A DNA stretch of 64,000 nt from Methylobacterium isbiliense (GTDB lineage: Bacteria > Pseudomonadota > Alphaproteobacteria > Rhizobiales > Beijerinckiaceae), in contig NZ_BPQQ01000025.1 of assembly GCF_022179325.1 (NCBI RefSeq), positions 17,999 through 81,998 on the forward strand, given 5' to 3'. Position numbers and translations under genes: made by a program. Within the stretch, counting starts at the first letter, position 1; each line of letters opens with the position of its first letter. The notes below the pieces were generated by a model. It saw only the letters and a program-made list of their open reading frames with translations, was not told the DNA's origin and searched no databases. Of the stretch, positions 27,798 through 37,555 are shown one piece after another.

Positions 27798-28654
27798 CGG
27801 GCATCCTCGCCGCCGGGCTCGCCGCGGCCGCCGTGCCGCCCAGCGCCGCCGCGCAGGGCGCGGCTCCGTCCGAGAAGCCGGTCGGCGCCGAGATTCCGCT
27901 CCCCGACACGCCGGATGCCAGCCTGTCGCCGGAATGCCGGGTGCCCGGCTCGAAGCTCTACACGCTGGCGAAGCTGCGGGGGGTGAAGAAGGCGCTCAAG
28001 GAGCACCGCTCCGTGCACGTGCTCTCGATCGGCTCCACCTCCGGCGGCCTCGGCGCCGCCGCCAACTACCCGGTCAAGCTCGAAACGGCCCTGGAGCAAT
28101 CCTTCCCGGACGTGACGGTGGACGTCGACAGCCGCGGCCTGTCCGGGGAGATCGCCTACGGGGCGGCCGAGCGCCTGCGCAACATGGTGGCGGAGATCGA
28201 GCCGGATCTCGTGGTCTGGCAGGTCGGCTCCAACGACGCGCTCGCGCGCGTCGACGTCGAGGCTTTCGCCGCCTCGCTCGCCGACACCGTCGACTGGATC
28301 AAGTCGCATGGTATCGACATCGTGCTGGTCGATCCGCAATACACCGCGAGTCTCGCCAAGGACGACTACTACAACGAGTTCGTGCGCGCGATCCAGAAGG
28401 TGGCGGCCGCGCGGCAGGTGCCGCTGGTGCTGCGCTTCGAGGCGATGCGCTACCTCGCGGGCGCCTCCAAGGGCACGCTGCCGATGAGCGGCTTCCGCCT
28501 CGCCGATCTCGGCTCCCGCTGCATGGCCGAGCACGTCACCCGCGCCATCACAGTCTCGCTGCTGCAGCCGGACGTGACCGGCACCCCGACGCCGGGTCCG
28601 GCACCGAGCCCCCCGTCGCAATCCGCGGCCAGCGCCGGTCCCGTCGCAAAATAG
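27746..28654 (+). CDS. Secreted SGNH/GDSL-family hydrolase
   Basis: The 302-residue product has a signal peptide (GILAAGLAAAAVPPSAAAQ, cleavage near residue 33). Block I is HVLSIGSTSGGLG, where Ser replaces the usual Asp context. Later blocks are QVGSNDALAR (Gly/Asn) and the C-terminal LGSRCMAEHV, with His. The SGNH call is probable rather than certain because block I is atypical. Starts at 27746 or 27758 are both possible; both lie inside the opgC gene. Adjacent OpgC suggests the pair adds and removes acyl groups on a polysaccharide. Confidence 0.72.
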   Translation: MVRRMALPLPQVLRYGLTGILAAGLAAAAVPPSAAAQGAAPSEKPVGAEIPLPDTPDASLSPECRVPGSKLYTLAKLRGVKKALKEHRSVHVLSIGSTSGGLGAAANYPVKLETALEQSFPDVTVDVDSRGLSGEIAYGAAERLRNMVAEIEPDLVVWQVGSNDALARVDVEAFAASLADTVDWIKSHGIDIVLVDPQYTASLAKDDYYNEFVRAIQKVAAARQVPLVLRFEAMRYLAGASKGTLPMSGFRLADLGSRCMAEHVTRAITVSLLQPDVTGTPTPGPAPSPPSQSAASAGPVAK

Positions 28655-28767
28655 TCCCGCGGCGATCGCGAGAACCATCGCGCGCCGCTTAACCGGGCAA
28701 CAATCCCGATGCGCTAGTCCAGGGCACCGGCGCGCATCGCCTGCCGGCCAGCGCTGGTGGCGGCGGG

Positions 28768-30099
28768 ATGACGGTGGGGGCTTCGTTCGGCGATTCGCGC
28801 ATGGCGCCCGACACCGGCGGGCTCGCCCGCTCGGCCGCGGCGGTCTTCGGCGTGCGCATCGCCGCGGCGGGCTTCGCCTTCGGCGCACAGGCCCTGATGG
28901 CCCGGCTGATGGGCGGGGCCGAGTACGGCATCTTCGCGTCGGTCTGGGTCTGGACCGCACTCCTCGGCCACGCCTCCACCTGGGGCCTGTCGCAGGCGGC
29001 GTCCCGCTTCCTGCCCGCCTACCGGGCGACGGGCGAAACCGATCTCGCCCGCGGTTACATCGCGTTCGGGGCGGCCGTCTCCCTCGGGGTTGGGGCGCTG
29101 CTCGCGGGCGCGGGTGCGGCCGTCGTCATCCTCGTGCCGGGCGCGGTGGCGGAGCCCTACGCCGCGCCGCTGCTCGTCGCCGCGCTCGTGCTGCCGCTCT
29201 TCGCCCTTCAGGATTACTGCGAGGGCCTCGCGCGGGCGCAGCACTGGACGCTGCTGGCGATCGCGCCGCCCTATCTGCTGCGCCAGGGCCTGATCATGGC
29301 GGCGATGCTCGCGGCCCTCGCCCTCGGCGCGCCGCCGGAGGCGGCCACGGCCGTCGCCTGCACGCTCATCGCCACCGCGCTGGCGCTGGCGGTCCAGGCC
29401 GCCCTGCTGTCCTCGCGCCTGCGGCAGGTGCTGCCGCCGGGGCGGCGCGCCTGGCCGTGGCGGCGCTGGATGAACGCGGCGCTGCCGATCGGGCTCATCG
29501 ACCTGGCCGGGTCCGGCTTCGCCTTCGCCGACGTGCTGGTGCTCGGCTTCCTGCTGGAGCCGGAGGCGGTGGGGGTCTACTTCGCGGCCACGCGCCTGCT
29601 GCAATTCCTCGCCTTCGTCCATTACGCCGCCTCGGCGGTCACGGCCCCCCGCATCGCCGAAGCGGGGGCGCTGGACGACCAGACGGGCCTGGACCGCCTC
29701 GTGCGCCACTGGTCGCGCCTGACCCTGCTCGCCACGCTCGCGACCGGCCTCGGCCTCCTCGCCGCGAGCCCCCTGCTGCTTGGGCTGTTCGGCGCCGGGT
29801 TCCGCTCCGCCCTGCCGCTCCTCGCCATCCTCGTGGCCGGGCATGTCGGCGCGGCCGCGTTCGGGCCGGCGGAGGACGTGCTCACCATGCTCGGCGCCGA
29901 ACGCCTCTGCGCCGCCATCACGCTCGCGGTGCTCGGCTTCTCCATCGTCCTGATGCTGCTCCTGGTGCCGGGGCTGGGGGTGACGGGAGCGGCGCTCTCC
30001 GCCGCCCTCGCCGTGGCGCTGCGCGGCTGTCTCCTGGCCGCCGCCGCGCGGCTGCGCCTCGGCGTGGTCACGCCGGCCTTTGCGGGAAGTCTCGCATGA
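28768..30099 (+). CDS. Wzx-like polysaccharide flippase (MOP superfamily)
   Basis: The 443-residue protein has about twelve hydrophobic spans and the pattern of lipopolysaccharide/O-antigen flippases: an N-terminal RIAAAGFAFGAQALMARLMG with GAEYGIFASVW, then repeated long helices. Such proteins move lipid-linked sugar chains across the inner membrane. The ATG at 28768 lies 113 bases past the hydrolase. The stop overlaps the following start (ATGA). No Wzy polymerase adjoins, but an O-antigen-ligase-like gene occurs 20 kb away at 49869. Confidence 0.85.
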   Translation: MTVGASFGDSRMAPDTGGLARSAAAVFGVRIAAAGFAFGAQALMARLMGGAEYGIFASVWVWTALLGHASTWGLSQAASRFLPAYRATGETDLARGYIAFGAAVSLGVGALLAGAGAAVVILVPGAVAEPYAAPLLVAALVLPLFALQDYCEGLARAQHWTLLAIAPPYLLRQGLIMAAMLAALALGAPPEAATAVACTLIATALALAVQAALLSSRLRQVLPPGRRAWPWRRWMNAALPIGLIDLAGSGFAFADVLVLGFLLEPEAVGVYFAATRLLQFLAFVHYAASAVTAPRIAEAGALDDQTGLDRLVRHWSRLTLLATLATGLGLLAASPLLLGLFGAGFRSALPLLAILVAGHVGAAAFGPAEDVLTMLGAERLCAAITLAVLGFSIVLMLLLVPGLGVTGAALSAALAVALRGCLLAAAARLRLGVVTPAFAGSLA

Positions 30100-31259
30100 A
30101 CGCCCCGGTGCTGCGGCTCGGTGCCGCCACCACCCTTCGCGCCGAGGTGCTGCCCGTCGCGGCGCTCGATCCGAGGGCCTGGGACGCACTCACGGCCCGC
30201 GCCCTCGCCCCTTCGCCGGATTACAGCCGGCAGATGATCGAGGCGCATCGGGCGAACGGGCTCGCGCCGGCCGATCTTGCGTGCCTGGCGGTGCGCGACC
30301 GAAGCGATCTCCTGGCGCTGCTGCCGTTCCGCCGCGTCCGCCTCGGACCCCGGCTTCGCGTGGCCAAGCCCTTCGGCTCCCCCTTCATCATGGCCAAGGC
30401 GCCGCTGGTCGCGGACGGAGCCGCCTTCGCCCCGGCCCTTGCGGCGCTGGTCGAGGGGCTGGGGCAGAGCTGCGGCGGATCGGGCTGGTGGTGGCCGGGC
30501 CTGCCGGCAGACGAGCCGGTCGGGCGGGCGCTGCGCCTCGCGATGCAGGAGGCGGGCTGGCAGCTCGCGACGATCTCGTCCTATGAGCGTCCGATCCTCG
30601 ACCGCCGCCCGAGCCACGATGCCTTCCTGTCCGGACATCCCTGCAAGGGCCGCCTGAAGGACCTGCGCCGTCGCCGTCGCCGCCTCGATGAGGCGGGCCG
30701 CGTGAGCGTCGAGAGCGTCGGGCCGGACGGCGACCTCGCGGGCGCGCTCCGGGCCTTCCTCGCCCTGGAGGGGAGGGGCTGGAAGGGCAGGGCGGGCACG
30801 GCGCTCGCGAGCCGCGCGGCCACCACGGCCTTCGCGCAGGACCTGTTCGCGGCGGCGTCTCGGCCCTTCGTGCCGCGCGCCGACCTGCTGCGCCTCGACG
30901 GCGCCGTGATCGCGGCCAGTCTGGCGCTGGTCGGCGGCGGCACCGCCTTTCTGCTCAAGACGGCCTACGACGAGGCCCACGCCGCGCTCGCACCCGGCGC
31001 CCTGCTGGAACTCGAGATCATCCGGGCCTTCCACGCCGGAGACTTCGCCCGACGTCTCGATTCCGTCACGATCGAGAACCGTATCCTCGGCGACCTCTAC
31101 CCGGACCGGACCCGCATTGCCGAGATCGCCGCCGTTCCGCCGGGCGGCCTCGATCCGGCCCGGCTGACGGGCGCGATCGAGCGCTATCTCGGCCTGTGGC
31201 GGCTGGCTCAGCGGGTCCGGGCGGCCCTGCGGCGCGTTCGCACCGGCCACCTGCGCTGA
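30096..31259 (+). CDS. GNAT/FemAB-like (CelD/BcsL) acyltransferase
   Basis: The 387-residue protein resembles the CelD/BcsL branch of the GNAT superfamily found in exopolysaccharide clusters. The conserved core is LSGHPCKGRLKDLRRRRRRL (about residue 180), followed by the C-terminal half with AFLLKTAYDEAHAALAPG and LLELEIIRAFHAG. It would acylate a sugar or lipid-linked precursor in the cytoplasm. It is coupled to the flippase by ATGA. An exact substrate cannot be assigned. Confidence 0.82.
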   Translation: MNAPVLRLGAATTLRAEVLPVAALDPRAWDALTARALAPSPDYSRQMIEAHRANGLAPADLACLAVRDRSDLLALLPFRRVRLGPRLRVAKPFGSPFIMAKAPLVADGAAFAPALAALVEGLGQSCGGSGWWWPGLPADEPVGRALRLAMQEAGWQLATISSYERPILDRRPSHDAFLSGHPCKGRLKDLRRRRRRLDEAGRVSVESVGPDGDLAGALRAFLALEGRGWKGRAGTALASRAATTAFAQDLFAAASRPFVPRADLLRLDGAVIAASLALVGGGTAFLLKTAYDEAHAALAPGALLELEIIRAFHAGDFARRLDSVTIENRILGDLYPDRTRIAEIAAVPPGGLDPARLTGAIERYLGLWRLAQRVRAALRRVRTGHLR

Positions 31260-31583
31260 CAGGTCCTGCACTCGATCGGGTTCGGCCGGCACTCGCTGCC
31301 CGCCGTATGGGACGGCTCCGGCGCAGCGCAGGACGAGGCGGGAGGATGCCGGCGGAGGACGCATGCGTCCGACGTCGGCGAGGAGGAACGACCGAGCCGA
31401 TCCGTGGCCTTCGTCTCCCCGGCTTCCGATCTCCTCGCACAGGCGCGCCGGACGGCGCGGACCGGTGCCTGAAGCGGCCTGCCGACAACCCGCATTACGC
31501 CGCCGGATCGGTGATCCGACGGCCGGTCGGTCGAGGCGCGGTCTGGGCGTCGGCAGCCCAGACCGCGGCAGCGGGCAGGCGCC
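31260..31583. other. Non-coding convergent gap
   Basis: This gap of about 324 bases lies between convergent genes. It contains the stem-loop near the chemoreceptor end (31537-31567). The rest shows no credible gene or repeat. Confidence 0.6.
31537..31567 (-). terminator. Stem-loop after chemoreceptor gene
   Basis: CGCGGTCTGGGC (31537-31548) pairs perfectly with GCCCAGACCGCG (31556-31567) across a 7-base loop. It begins 17 bases beyond the chemoreceptor stop on its strand. A T-run is missing. Confidence 0.6.
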
Positions 31584-33254
31584 TCAGGCGGCCTGCACCC
31601 GCGCCAGGAAGCCGCGCACCTCCTGGGCCAAGCCCTCGGAGCCGGCCGACAGCGCCTGCGCCGCCTGCAGCACCCGCGAGGCCGCCTCGCCGGTGGTGCC
31701 CGCGCCCTGGCGCAGGTCGGTGGCAATCTCGGTCACCCGCTCGGTGCCCTGGGCGGCGGCCTGCACGCTGCGGGCGATCTCGCGCGTCGCTGCACCCTGC
31801 TGCTCCACCGCCGCCGCGACCCCGGTGGCCGAGCGCGCCATCTCGGCGATGACCTCGCCGATGCGGTGCAGATCGGCGACCGCGGCCTGCGTCGCGGCCT
31901 GGATCTCGCCCACATAGGCGGTGATCTCGTCGGTGGCCTTGGCGGTCTGGCCGGCGAGATCCTTGACCTCGGCGGCGACGACCGCGAAGCCGCGTCCGGC
32001 CTCGCCGGCGCGGGCCGCCTCGATCGTCGCGTTCAGCGCCAGAAGGTTGGTCTGGGCGGCGATGCCGGAGATGACGGAGACCACCTGGCTGATGCGACCG
32101 GCACTGGCCGAGAGGTTCTGCACCGTGGCGTCGGTGCGCCTGGCATCCTCCACAGCCTGGCCGGCGATGCCCGACGATTGCGCCACCTGCCCGATGATCG
32201 ACTGGATGGAGGCGCTCATCTCCTCAGTGGCGGCCGCCACGGTCTGCACGTTGGCCGAGGTCTGCTCGGCCGCGCCCGCCACGGTGGCGGATTGCGCGGT
32301 GGCGTGGTCGGCCGATCGCACCATGATGCCGGCCGTGGACTCCATCTCCTGCGCCGCCTGCGTGAGCTGCCGCACGAGACTGCCGACGCTGCGGTCGAGC
32401 TGGCCGGCCATCGCCTCCATGTCGGCCCGGCGCTGCGCGGCCGCGTGCCGGGTGCCCTCGTCCTGCGCGGCGCGCAGCGCATCGGCCTCCCGCATCGCCT
32501 CCGCGAGGATCTGCGTGCTCGACCAGATCTCGCCGATCTCGTCGCGACGCGGCGCGACCGCAGGCAGCTGGCGCTCGCCCGCCGCGAGGGCGCCGATTGC
32601 GGCCGTGACGCGCCCGAGCGGGCGGCCGATCTGCCGCTGCGCGATCAGCGTGCCGAGCAGCATCGCGAGCGTGGTGCCCGCGAGCGCCAGGGCGAGGAGA
32701 AGCTGCAGTCGCGAGGTGTAGAGCGCCTCGGTCTCCCGGTCGATCGCCTCGACCTGCGCGCGGCTGCGTGCCGTCAGCGCGTCGATGCTGGTCTGGAAGG
32801 CCTTGCGGTTGGCGCGGTTCGCCTCGTTGTTGCCCTGCTGGTTGGCGGCCTGCGGCGAGACCTCCGTACCCAACCGCGCGGTTTCGGTGCGGAACGCCCG
32901 GAAGGTGGCGGCGTCGCGCATCACGGCCTCGAACACGGGCCGGTCCGCCTCTGGCACCAGCGGCCGCCACGCATCGAGCAGCGCATCGATCTCGTTGAGG
33001 AGAGTGGTCAGGCCGTCGGCGAACTTGCGCGCATCGTCCGTGGCCTTCGCCGCGTAGATGCCGCGGGCCTCCATGACCACCGCGGTGACGAGGCGGTTCA
33101 GGCGTTCGCTGTAGAGCGCGCGGGTCGAGGCCGCCTTCACCTCGTCCACGGCGCCGTAGAGATTGCCCAGCGCCTGCACGCCGATCCCGGCGACCAGCAG
33201 TGTGATGATCCCGAACCCTCCGAGGAGCCCGATGAGTTTTGTTCTGATTCGCAT
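31584..33254 (-). CDS. Methyl-accepting chemotaxis protein
   Basis: The 556-residue receptor starts [26 protein letters not shown] (first membrane span) and has a four-helix periplasmic sensor domain to about residue 180, then a second span ([17 protein letters not shown]) and a HAMP-like domain. The signalling hairpin carries the core tip [33 protein letters not shown]. It signals to CheA/CheW and flagella. The ATG at 33254 is preferred, as the upstream residues look random. The ligand is unknown. No che genes are nearby. Confidence 0.93.
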   Translation of the reverse strand: MRIRTKLIGLLGGFGIITLLVAGIGVQALGNLYGAVDEVKAASTRALYSERLNRLVTAVVMEARGIYAAKATDDARKFADGLTTLLNEIDALLDAWRPLVPEADRPVFEAVMRDAATFRAFRTETARLGTEVSPQAANQQGNNEANRANRKAFQTSIDALTARSRAQVEAIDRETEALYTSRLQLLLALALAGTTLAMLLGTLIAQRQIGRPLGRVTAAIGALAAGERQLPAVAPRRDEIGEIWSSTQILAEAMREADALRAAQDEGTRHAAAQRRADMEAMAGQLDRSVGSLVRQLTQAAQEMESTAGIMVRSADHATAQSATVAGAAEQTSANVQTVAAATEEMSASIQSIIGQVAQSSGIAGQAVEDARRTDATVQNLSASAGRISQVVSVISGIAAQTNLLALNATIEAARAGEAGRGFAVVAAEVKDLAGQTAKATDEITAYVGEIQAATQAAVADLHRIGEVIAEMARSATGVAAAVEQQGAATREIARSVQAAAQGTERVTEIATDLRQGAGTTGEAASRVLQAAQALSAGSEGLAQEVRGFLARVQAA

Positions 33255-33400
33255 ACGGCTGCCGATCTGCACGATTCGACGCCCGTTATGCCCGCAGGAA
33301 TTTGATAAACCGTAACCCGCGATTGATCGAGCCATGCCGCGTCAGAGGAGATGCGCCGCAGGGCTCCGGCTATACTTGACCTAGCGGCAATGCCGGCGGG

Positions 33401-33907
33401 TCAGCCGGTGGATTCTGTCGCCTTCCAGCCGACGCGCGCCTGCGGCTTGGCATCGGTCGAGGCGAAATAGGGTTTGAGGTCGAGCAGCGGGGTGCCGTCG
33501 AGACAGTCGAGCCCGCGCACACTGAGCCGCATTCCATCGATGGCAAGAAGGTCCACGACCGAGAGGGCGATCGGATTCGGGCGAGCCGGGGAGCGCAGCG
33601 CGAAGGTGCCGCGCGGCGCGCCCGCGTGGCGCGGCTGCTGCACCAGCAGTCCGCGCGGCGCGCGATCCATCCAGTAGAGGACGATCAGGTGCGTGGTCCC
33701 GGCTAGGCCCGCGAGCGCCGGGGCGAACAGTGGGGCGACCTCGATCGTGCAGACGGCGTCCGACTGCGCGGAGTTCTTGGGGCAGTCCGCCCGGCGCGCC
33801 CAGGGCGTGCGGATGCGGCCGATGAAGTGCAGCCCCGCATCGAAGGTGTCGGGCAGGGCTGCGGCCTCTTCGCCCGGACGCAGCCCGAACTCCGGATCCG
33901 GCCTCAC
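33401..33907 (-). CDS. TrmO-like tRNA methyltransferase (TsaA/YaeB domain)
   Basis: The 168-residue protein has the TsaA beta-barrel motif set: FIGRIRTPWARRADCPKN, IEVAPLFAPALAGLAGTTHLIVLYWMDRA, FALRSPARPNPIALSVVDLL and GLDCLDGTPLLDLKPYF. TrmO methylates the t6A37 base of some tRNAs with S-adenosylmethionine. The GTG start at 33907 overlaps the stop of the debranching enzyme gene (GTGA), so its translation is coupled to a functionally unrelated gene. The upstream frame belongs to another gene. Confidence 0.88.
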   Translation of the reverse strand: MRPDPEFGLRPGEEAAALPDTFDAGLHFIGRIRTPWARRADCPKNSAQSDAVCTIEVAPLFAPALAGLAGTTHLIVLYWMDRAPRGLLVQQPRHAGAPRGTFALRSPARPNPIALSVVDLLAIDGMRLSVRGLDCLDGTPLLDLKPYFASTDAKPQARVGWKATESTG

Positions 33908-36207
33908 TTCAGCAGCACCACCTGCGCGTCGCCCTTGCGGCGCAGGACGTTGACCGTGACGTCGGCGCCGTGGCGGTGCAGCAGCAGGTCGACCCGCGAC
34001 CCGCCGAGCTTGAGGTTGCGGATCAGCACCTCGTCGAGGAAGGACGGCAGGATCGGGTCGCGGAAGCGGATGCGGTTGCGGTCGTGGCGAAGCTCCAGCC
34101 CGAGGCAGGCGGCCAGGAACGCGAACGGGGCCGCCGCCGCCCAGGCCTGCGGGCTGCAGGCCACCGGATAATTGGTCGGGCCGCGCTGCTTGCGCTGGAT
34201 GAAGCCGCAGAACAGCTCGGGCAGGCGCCGCCCCTCCTGGTACAGGGAGGCGCCGTGCTGGCCCTCGAACACCCGCGCGGCCGCCGCCTTGTGCCCGTAG
34301 CGGGCGAGACCGAGCGCCACGATGGCGTTGTCGTGCGGCCAGATCGAGCCGTTGTGGTAGGACATCGGGTTGAAGCGCGCCTCGCCCTGCGCGATCGTGC
34401 GCACGCCCCAGCCGTTGAACCCGTCCTTGCTCATCAGCACGTCGGCGACGCTCGCCACGCGATCGGGATGGGCGATGCCGGTGAACAGCGCGTGGCCCGC
34501 ATTGGAGGAGCGCACGGCGCAGGGGCGCTTCTCGCCGTCCAGCGCCAGCGCGTAGGTGCCGATCTCCGGCACGAAGAAGGCCCGGTCGAAGGCCTCGCGC
34601 AGCCGCTCGGAGGCGTCCTTGAGCCGTTCGGCCAGGGCGGCGTGGCCGAGCATGGCGGCGAGCTTCGCGGCGGAGCGCTTGGCCGCGAAGACGTAGCCCT
34701 GCACCTCGCACAGCGCGATCGGCCCCTGCGCCATGCGGCCGTCCGCATGGAAGATCGAGTCGTGGCTGTCCTTCCAGCCCTGGTTGGCCAGTCCCTTCTC
34801 GGTCTCGCGGGCGTATTCGACGAAGCCGTCGCCGTCCCGGTCGCCGAAGGCGTCGATCCATTCCAGCGCCGCCAGGATGTTGGGCCAGATCGCCTGGATG
34901 GTGGTCTTGTCGCCGGTCTGCTCGAAATACTGCCCCGCCAGCATCACGAAGAGCGGCGTCGCGTCGATGGTGCCGTAATACTGCCGGAAGGGCACCTCGC
35001 CGAGATTGGCCATCTCGCCGTGGCGGGTCTCGTGCAGGATCTTGCCGGGCTGGGCGTCCGCCGCGGGATCGCTGGTCTTCGCCTGGGTCGCCGCGAGGTA
35101 GCGCAGCACGCCCTTGGCGATGTTGGGGTCGATCCACAGCGTCATCATGGCGGTGATGATGCCGTCGCGGCCGAACACGGTGCTGTACCAGGGGATGCCG
35201 GCATAGGGGTAGAGGCCGTGCTCCGTGCGGCTCGCCAGCATGTAGAGGTCGGCGGTGGCCCGGCAGGCGGCCTCGTTGAACTGGTCGTTCGAGCTCTCGA
35301 TGGTGGTGATGTCGGCGGTGGCCGCGCGCAGGTCGCGCCGGGCGTCCCGGTAAGCCAGCGCGAAGGCCATGCCCTCGCCCTTGGCGTGGCCGTCCTCCCG
35401 CCGCGGGTTGGGATAGGCCGGCGAGGTGATCGGCAGCGCGCTGCCCGTCACGGTCACGAGCCTGTCCGCCTTGATGTCGCTCGCGTCGAACACCGCGCGC
35501 ACGAACACCGAGGCCCGCCCGCCCGGGGCGAGGCGAACCTCGAACTCCGCCCGGTGCTTCTCGATCACCACCGGCTTCGGCCCGAAGCGCAGGCGCGTGG
35601 TGCGCAGGCGGTCGTCGAGGCCGTGGTAACGGAACGTCACCTCGTCGGGCCGGGTCACCTCCACGCTGCGCTGCCCGCGCCGCTCGCGGGTGCCGCCGCG
35701 CACTTCGAACAGGTCGCGGAAATCCGCGTCGAAGGTGAGCGCGAGGCGCACATGCCGGGGCTTGGTGTCGTAGTTGCGCAGCCCGATCCGGTCGTAGCAG
35801 GTGCCGCGGAACAGGAATTTGGTGCGATCGAGCGCGATGATCTCGCGCGGGATCGAGGTCTCGTCGTTGGCGTCGATGCGGATGTCGGGGGTGGTCATGT
35901 CGACCGAGAGCGCCCCGTTGTCGTCCTGGATCACCGAGCCGAGGAGGAGCGGCCGCTGGCCCTCCACGGTCAGTTCGAGCCGCGAGAGGAAGCGCGTGTC
36001 CTGGAAGTACAGGCCCTCGGGGCCCGGAAACACCCCGATATCGCCGTAGCTGTCGAGGACCGCGAACGCGTCGCCGTGCTTGAGCGAGCGCAGCGGCCGT
36101 TCCACCAGCGAGGTCTGGGCCTCGATATGGTACTGCGGCAGCGCCTCGTCGTCGTGTCCTGAGCCGATGGGGGAGAGGGCGGCGGGCTCCTGCACGGTCA
36201 CGGCCAT
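33904..36207 (-). CDS. Amylo-alpha-1,6-glucosidase/glycogen debranching-type enzyme
   Basis: The 767-residue protein has an N-terminal glycogen debranching N-domain (SLKHGDAFAVLDSYGDIGVF, LYFQDTRFLSRLELTVEGQRP), which binds glucan, and a C-terminal (alpha/alpha)6-barrel with GIPWYSTVFGRDGIITAMMTLW, the catalytic acid region, and LAALEWIDAFGDRDGDGFVEY. It likely hydrolyses branch or trehalose-like glucans. The ATG at 36207 fits the family N-terminus. A GT4 glycosyltransferase is directly upstream, so the two may act in sugar stress metabolism. Confidence 0.9.
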   Translation of the reverse strand: MAVTVQEPAALSPIGSGHDDEALPQYHIEAQTSLVERPLRSLKHGDAFAVLDSYGDIGVFPGPEGLYFQDTRFLSRLELTVEGQRPLLLGSVIQDDNGALSVDMTTPDIRIDANDETSIPREIIALDRTKFLFRGTCYDRIGLRNYDTKPRHVRLALTFDADFRDLFEVRGGTRERRGQRSVEVTRPDEVTFRYHGLDDRLRTTRLRFGPKPVVIEKHRAEFEVRLAPGGRASVFVRAVFDASDIKADRLVTVTGSALPITSPAYPNPRREDGHAKGEGMAFALAYRDARRDLRAATADITTIESSNDQFNEAACRATADLYMLASRTEHGLYPYAGIPWYSTVFGRDGIITAMMTLWIDPNIAKGVLRYLAATQAKTSDPAADAQPGKILHETRHGEMANLGEVPFRQYYGTIDATPLFVMLAGQYFEQTGDKTTIQAIWPNILAALEWIDAFGDRDGDGFVEYARETEKGLANQGWKDSHDSIFHADGRMAQGPIALCEVQGYVFAAKRSAAKLAAMLGHAALAERLKDASERLREAFDRAFFVPEIGTYALALDGEKRPCAVRSSNAGHALFTGIAHPDRVASVADVLMSKDGFNGWGVRTIAQGEARFNPMSYHNGSIWPHDNAIVALGLARYGHKAAAARVFEGQHGASLYQEGRRLPELFCGFIQRKQRGPTNYPVACSPQAWAAAAPFAFLAACLGLELRHDRNRIRFRDPILPSFLDEVLIRNLKLGGSRVDLLLHRHGADVTVNVLRRKGDAQVVLLK

Positions 36208-36352
36208 CGGCGCGGGTCTCCAGCTCGAAAGGGGGCTGATCGGGGGGCGGGAGGGGCGAATCACGCCCCGGTTGTCCCCATACGCCCGCCAATGTGGGCC
36301 ATCGTGCGGCCCGCGCCAGGGGGAGTCCTGCCGGCTTTCGCGCCAGATGTGC

Positions 36353-36386
36353 GAAGGCCCGGCCCCCGCGGGGAGGCCGGGCCTTC
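36353..36386 (-). terminator. Stem-loop after GT4 gene
   Basis: GAAGGCCCGGCC (36353-36364) pairs perfectly with GGCCGGGCCTTC (36375-36386), a 12-bp stem with a 10-base loop. It lies between the GT4 gene end and the debranching gene start, so it should end the GT4 transcript. It has no T-run. Confidence 0.6.
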
Positions 36387-36418
36387 GTTCGGCGGGGGTG
36401 GAGAACCGCCCGACGACG

Positions 36419-37555
36419 TCAGAGCGGCCAGAGGCCCGCGGGCTTGGTGCCGTTATGGCCGTTGGCGATGCCGCCGAGGGCATGGTCGCCGAGCGACAGG
36501 CCCGGGATCTTGATCGCCGCCGCCTCGGCCGCGATCAGCGACTCGTAGGCGTTCACATAGGAACGGGCCATCACGCTCGCGGTGAATCGCGTCTCGAAGT
36601 AGCGGCGCACCTCGTGACGGCTCATGGCCTTCACGGTCTCGACTGCCGCCACCGCCTCGTCCATCGACTGGACCACCACGCCCGACACGCCGTCCTTGAT
36701 CACCTCCGGCACCGAACCGTTGCGCCACGCGATCACCGGCGTGCCCGCCGACATCGCCTCGATCATCACCAGGCCGAACGGCTCCGGCCAGTCGATCGGA
36801 AAGGCCAGCGCCAGCGCGTTGCCGAGGAAGTCGTGCTTCTGGTCCTCGTTGATCTCGCCGATGTACTCGATCAGCGGATGATGGGTCATCGGCTCGATGA
36901 CCTCGTCCCAGTACTCCTGGTCGGCCTTGTCGACCTTGGCGGCGATCTTCAGCTTCACGCCCGAGCGCTTGGCCATCTCGATGGCGCGGTCGGGCCGCTT
37001 CTCGGGCGAGATGCGACCGAGGAAGGCGAGGTAGCCGCCGTCCTTCGGCGTCGCCGAGAAGCGGCAGTTCTCGGCCGGCAGGCCGTGATGGATCGTGGCC
37101 AGCCAGTTGGCGTTCGAGGGCATCGGGCCGCGCTGGTGGTCGGAGATCGACACCAGCGGCATGCCCGTGAAGGTGCGGTAGACCGGCATGAAGTCCGGCA
37201 CGTCGAGGCGACCGTGCAGGGTCGTGACGCACTTGTGGTTCAGGTCCTCGAACAGCGGGTACTGCAGGAGGTCGATGTGGAAGTGGATGATGTCGAACTC
37301 GTCGGCCCGGCGACGCAGGTGGTAGAGCATCGCGAGGTGGCTCGCGACGTGGTCGCGGATGCCGGCGAGCCGCAGGCCCTCGGGCGCGCAGGCCACGAGC
37401 TTGGCGCTCGTCTCCGAGTCGCCGCTCGCGAACAGCGTCACGTCATGGCCCTGCCGGACCAGTTCCTCCGTCAGCCACGAGACCACGCGCTCGGTGCCGC
37501 CGTAGAACTTGGGCGGGACAGCCTCCGCGAGGGGGGCGATCTGGGCTATGCGCAC
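36419..37555 (-). CDS. GT4-family glycosyltransferase
   Basis: The 378-residue GT-B enzyme has the N-terminal loop AVPPKFYGGTERVVSWLTEELV and the C-terminal donor-site motif FPIDWPEPFGLVMIEAMSAGTPVIAW (E-x7-E, about residues 270-280). The GTG at 37555 follows CAGGAGAATTC, a good ribosome-binding site. Proteins of this type with a debranching-type enzyme as neighbour are frequent. The sugar donor and acceptor are unknown. It is separated from the debranching gene by the stem-loop. Confidence 0.9.
   Translation of the reverse strand: MRIAQIAPLAEAVPPKFYGGTERVVSWLTEELVRQGHDVTLFASGDSETSAKLVACAPEGLRLAGIRDHVASHLAMLYHLRRRADEFDIIHFHIDLLQYPLFEDLNHKCVTTLHGRLDVPDFMPVYRTFTGMPLVSISDHQRGPMPSNANWLATIHHGLPAENCRFSATPKDGGYLAFLGRISPEKRPDRAIEMAKRSGVKLKIAAKVDKADQEYWDEVIEPMTHHPLIEYIGEINEDQKHDFLGNALALAFPIDWPEPFGLVMIEAMSAGTPVIAWRNGSVPEVIKDGVSGVVVQSMDEAVAAVETVKAMSRHEVRRYFETRFTASVMARSYVNAYESLIAAEAAAIKIPGLSLGDHALGGIANGHNGTKPAGLWPL

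Noticed and set aside
33970-36162. 730-codon open frame opposite the debranching enzyme
   Set aside because: Antisense to a well-supported gene with conserved motifs; the translated sequence has no recognisable domain.
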